From NCBI GenBank assembly GCA_017882065.1, contig JADGQD010000097.1, forward strand, positions 1 through 7,431: 7,431 nucleotides of DNA. The letters run 5' to 3'. Positions 4,304 through 7,431 of this stretch are shown here, one piece after another; positions within the stretch are counted from its first letter, which is position 1, and the number at the start of each line of letters is the position of its first letter. The notes under the pieces were generated by a model, which ran no database searches, was not told where the DNA came from, and saw only the letters and a list, made by a program, of their open reading frames with translations. The DNA comes from Anaerolineales bacterium (GTDB lineage Bacteria; Chloroflexota; Anaerolineae; Anaerolineales; Villigracilaceae). The position numbers and the translations under genes were made by a program.

Positions 4304-7300
4304 ATGCCTTTACGCCTTAAATCCCTCGAACTACACGGTTATAAAACCTTCGCCGCAAAAACCAATTTTGAATTTGCCGAAGGTATTACTGCCATTGTCG
4401 GACCGAATGGCTCTGGCAAGTCCAACATTGCTGACGCGCTGCGCTGGGTGCTGGGAGAGCAGACCTACAGCTTGTTGCGCGCCAAAAAGACCGAAGATAT
4501 GATTTTTGCCGGGTCTGAACAACGGCCGCGCGCCGGAATGGCATCTGCAGGGATAACGTTTGATAACTCCGATGGCTGGCTCCCGGTGGATTTCTCCGAA
4601 GTCGGCCTGTCCCGGCGTGCCTACCGGGATGGCCGAAACGAGTATCTGCTCAACAACCAGCACGTCCGCTTGAAGGATATCAATGAACTGCTTGCGCAGT
4701 CCGGTCTTTCCGAGCGGACTTATACCATTCTTGGGCAGGGGTTGGTGGATGCCTCCCTAGCCCTCAAAGCCGATGACCGCCGCCGCCTCTTCGAGGAAGC
4801 GGCGGGGATCGGCCTCTATCGCGCCCGTCGTGAGGAGTCACTGCGCCGGTTGGAGGTCTCCCAGCGGAACCTCGACCGTGTACTCGACATCCTGGCCGAA
4901 TTGGAGCCGCGCCTAAAGAGTCTCGAACGCCAGGCGGGGCGCGCACAGGAATACTCCCAAGTACAGGCCGATTTGCGTGTGCTGCTGCACGAGTGGTATG
5001 GTTTCCATTGGCACCGTGCCCAGCGTGACCTGACCGAGGCCATTGACCTTGCACGTACTCAGGACACCAAACTGAATGAGGCGCGTGAATCCTACCAGAG
5101 CGTGCGGCAGGAATTTTCTGCTTTTCGTGACCGGTTGAACGGCCTGCGGGCGAGGCTGAATTCCTGGCATCGCCAGTCTGCACAACTGCATGAGAACCGC
5201 GAGTCTGTCAGCAGAGACCTGGCCATGCTCGACGAGCGTCAACGCTCCCTGCTGGATAACCGCCAGGCGGCCTTGAGCGAGCAATCCCGTCTGGGCGATG
5301 AATTCAAAATTGCCTGGGAACGCCTTTCCGCGGCTGACACTGAGGCTGCCCGCCTGCTTGCGGAATATGACGAAGCGCAGACTCAAGCCACAGCAGCTCA
5401 GACTACCCTGAACGAGCGCCAGGGCGAGAAATCCCGCCTCGAATCGGACCTCGGGTCTGCCCGTAAAAAATTGGATGAACTCACTGCCCGGCGTGCCGGT
5501 TTCCAGGCGCACATGGACGAACTGGCCGCGCGCTCTGAAACCCAAAAACAAACACTGAAGGCTGCAACTCAGGACATCGCCCTTGCTGAATCCGAAGCCG
5601 GGCAGGCTTCACAGGAATTCAAGGCCGCCGCCTCGGCTCGTCAAAAAGCTGAAACAGCCATGCAAAAAGCCGAGGCAGAGTTCCAGCTTGCGGAAAAGAG
5701 GCTGGCGGGGATCGAGGAAAAGGTCAAACAAAGACAGGCCGAGCGAGCTGCCAAACAGGCTGAACAGGCCAGGCTAAAGGCGCAACTGGATGTGTTGGAA
5801 CAGGCCGAACAATCCCTGGCCGGCTATGCCGATGGAGCGAAACTACTCCTGGATGCTGCCCGTCAGTCCAAACTGGGAGGAGCACGCGGCGCACTTTCTG
5901 CTGCATTGGATGTTCCAGAGGAACTTGAAGTGGCGATCTCTGCGGCTCTGGGTGAGTATACCGATGCCGTCCTGTTGACATCCGGGCGAGATGCCGAACA
6001 GGCTCTGGCATTGCTTGATTTAGACCAGTCCGGACGGGCTTCAATCCTGCCGCTGGACTGGCTTTCTCCTGCTGAACCGCTAAAAACGAAACCTGATGCC
6101 AATTGTCTTGGCGTTGCATCGGACTTAGTCAAGTCTCCGGCGGAACTGCGCCCGGCGCTGGATTTGCTGCTGGGTCAGGTGCTGGTCGTCCGGGACTGGG
6201 CGGTGGCACGCCGTGTGTTGGCCGGCCAGCCCAAGAATGTTCGCGTAGTGACGCTGCGCGGCGAAGTGTTTCATGCCACTGGTCAGGTACTGGCCGGGAA
6301 ACCGGCCAAGACTGCCGCGTTGGGACGTCCGCGCCAGCGGCGCGAATTGCAGGTATCTCTGGCGGAGGCAGAACGTCAGATTGCCGCGCTGGACAACGAG
6401 ACAAAAAAATTATCCGGCCAGAAGGAAACGGCCCGCGAGCACGAGGCAGACTGTAAAGAGGGCCTGGCAGAAATGCGCGCCGGGTTGGAAATTGCTCGGG
6501 ATACCGAACGCCAGGCCCAGGCCCGGGAAGAAACGGCGCAGCGGCAACAGGACTGGCAAGTCAGCCAGAAACAGAGCGTCGAGTCTGAAATTTTAAAAGC
6601 AGAAAAAGAGCGCCAGCAGTCTGCCGTAACGCTCTCACAGAATGAAAAGGATGCGGCCCAAGCCCAGGAAGCCCTTCGGACCAAGACGGCATCACTGGTA
6701 GCCCTGACCCTGGACGAGTTCCTGGAGCAGGTTGCGTTTTGGGGGACGCGGTCGGCTGTGGCCGAGCGTGCCCTGAGCGATGTCCGGATTCGGCATGGCG
6801 AGCGTAAGCAAATCGCTGCTCGTCTGCAAGAACAACAAACCAGGTTGGAAAGCCGCCTGACGGAGATTGATACAGCGCTGGCAGGGTTGGAGGCCGACCG
6901 GGAAAACCAGCGCGGTCAGGCTGCCGGGATGAATGCCCAGTTGGAGGAACTTCGCTGCCTGATCGGACCGGCGGAGAAGGAACTGGAAACCGCCGAGACG
7001 CAGGAAGTGGAATTACAGAAAAAAGAAACCGAGGGACAAGCGGTGCTGGCGCGCGTGGAGCGGACGTACAACCAGATCCAGCTTGACCTGGGCCGCAAGC
7101 AGGAAGCCCTGCAGAACTTGCGCCAAAAGATCGAGGACGACTTTGGTCTGGTGGCCTTCGAGTACGCCACAGATGTCTCCGGCCCTGTGCCGCTGCCATT
7201 CGATGGAATGGTGGATCAGTTGCCGGTGGTGACCGAACTGGCTGCCGACCTGGAAGACAATATGACCCGCCAGCGGGCGCAACTGCGGCGTATGGGAGCG

Positions 7301-7431
7301 GTCAACCCGGAAGCGCAACAGGAGTTCAAGTTGGTCAAGGAGCGCCACATCTTCCTGAAAACGCAGATGGAGGATTTGCACAAGGCTGAAGCCGACCTGC
7401 GCAAGGTGATTGCAGAACTGGACACCCTGAC
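4304..7431 (+). CDS. smc: Chromosome segregation ATPase SMC, N-terminal head, hinge and most of both coiled-coil arms (3' end outside window)
   Basis: An uninterrupted frame of 1042 codons with no stop, leaving the window; full SMC proteins are near 1,200 residues, so roughly 150 are missing. SMC with ScpA/ScpB forms a ring ATPase that organises and separates chromosomes. The N-terminal head starts MPLRLKSLELHGYKTFA, with Walker A GPNGSGKSN at 33-41, SEQRPRAG and DNSDGWLP, Q-loop LGQG near 143-146 and FEEAAGI at 163-169. Coiled coil 1 spans about 170-505, rich in A/E/Q/R/K heptads. The hinge is about 505-680 (RGALSAALDVP, VTLRGEVFHATGQVLAG). Coiled coil 2 runs from 680, and MGAVNPEAQQEF from 997 is the familiar stretch just before the C-terminal head. 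The ABC signature and Walker B would lie beyond base 7431. The segment SRRAYRDGRNEYLLN has GRNE where GESE is common. No Shine-Dalgarno precedes ATG 4304, suggesting coupling to rnc translation. Confidence 0.96.
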   Translation, partial: MPLRLKSLELHGYKTFAAKTNFEFAEGITAIVGPNGSGKSNIADALRWVLGEQTYSLLRAKKTEDMIFAGSEQRPRAGMASAGITFDNSDGWLPVDFSEVGLSRRAYRDGRNEYLLNNQHVRLKDINELLAQSGLSERTYTILGQGLVDASLALKADDRRRLFEEAAGIGLYRARREESLRRLEVSQRNLDRVLDILAELEPRLKSLERQAGRAQEYSQVQADLRVLLHEWYGFHWHRAQRDLTEAIDLARTQDTKLNEARESYQSVRQEFSAFRDRLNGLRARLNSWHRQSAQLHENRESVSRDLAMLDERQRSLLDNRQAALSEQSRLGDEFKIAWERLSAADTEAARLLAEYDEAQTQATAAQTTLNERQGEKSRLESDLGSARKKLDELTARRAGFQAHMDELAARSETQKQTLKAATQDIALAESEAGQASQEFKAAASARQKAETAMQKAEAEFQLAEKRLAGIEEKVKQRQAERAAKQAEQARLKAQLDVLEQAEQSLAGYADGAKLLLDAARQSKLGGARGALSAALDVPEELEVAISAALGEYTDAVLLTSGRDAEQALALLDLDQSGRASILPLDWLSPAEPLKTKPDANCLGVASDLVKSPAELRPALDLLLGQVLVVRDWAVARRVLAGQPKNVRVVTLRGEVFHATGQVLAGKPAKTAALGRPRQRRELQVSLAEAERQIAALDNETKKLSGQKETAREHEADCKEGLAEMRAGLEIARDTERQAQAREETAQRQQDWQVSQKQSVESEILKAEKERQQSAVTLSQNEKDAAQAQEALRTKTASLVALTLDEFLEQVAFWGTRSAVAERALSDVRIRHGERKQIAARLQEQQTRLESRLTEIDTALAGLEADRENQRGQAAGMNAQLEELRCLIGPAEKELETAETQEVELQKKETEGQAVLARVERTYNQIQLDLGRKQEALQNLRQKIEDDFGLVAFEYATDVSGPVPLPFDGMVDQLPVVTELAADLEDNMTRQRAQLRRMGAVNPEAQQEFKLVKERHIFLKTQMEDLHKAEADLRKVIAELDTL

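Noticed and set aside
4764..5551. Long open frames on the minus strand opposite smc.
   Set aside because: They show Arg/Pro/Gly-rich composition with no recognisable domain and lie wholly opposite a clearly coding SMC frame.
5500..5820. Ala/Glu/Gln/Lys-rich stretch in smc as a tandem repeat or low-complexity insertion.
   Set aside because: No DNA unit repeats exactly; the pattern is the heptad periodicity of a normal SMC coiled coil.

Overview
The window looks like a piece of a moderately GC-rich bacterial chromosome. The best guess is Chloroflexota (an Anaerolineae-like lineage). The clues are the rnc-smc gene pair, the style of the SMC head and of the epimerase N-terminus, repeated TACAAT -10 boxes, and a 'CCCTCACCC...AAAGGGAGA' intergenic element of a kind I associate with such genomes. 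This assignment comes from family resemblance by eye, not from a search. No tRNA, rRNA, CRISPR array, insertion sequence or phage gene is visible, and no gap between genes exceeds 200 bases.

Layout: (1) 1-244, minus strand: the 5' part of an NAD(P)-dependent epimerase/dehydratase (SDR) gene. It leaves the window at base 1 and carries a +1 frameshift in a run of three C (plus-strand GGG 198-200). (2) 312-2402, plus: a large fused membrane protein / spermidine-synthase-like protein, divergent from the epimerase and possibly translated from a leaderless mRNA. (3) 2439-3374, minus: an aldo/keto reductase converging on gene 2, with a strong terminator hairpin between them. (4) 3567-4283, plus: ribonuclease III (rnc), divergent from the reductase, with a structured leader containing a REP-like repeat. 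(5) 4304-7431, plus: the chromosome-condensation ATPase SMC, 20 bases after rnc and cut by the window end before its C-terminal ATPase half.

Functionally, rnc and smc form a housekeeping co-directional pair (RNA processing and chromosome segregation; in many bacteria ftsY follows, here outside the window). The epimerase, the spermidine-synthase fusion and the reductase are accessory metabolic genes with no evident shared pathway. I see no novel multi-gene system. The points most worth a second look are the epimerase frameshift, a missing metal-ligand aspartate in RNase III, and the hairpin-rich rnc leader, which could be a site of self-regulation.
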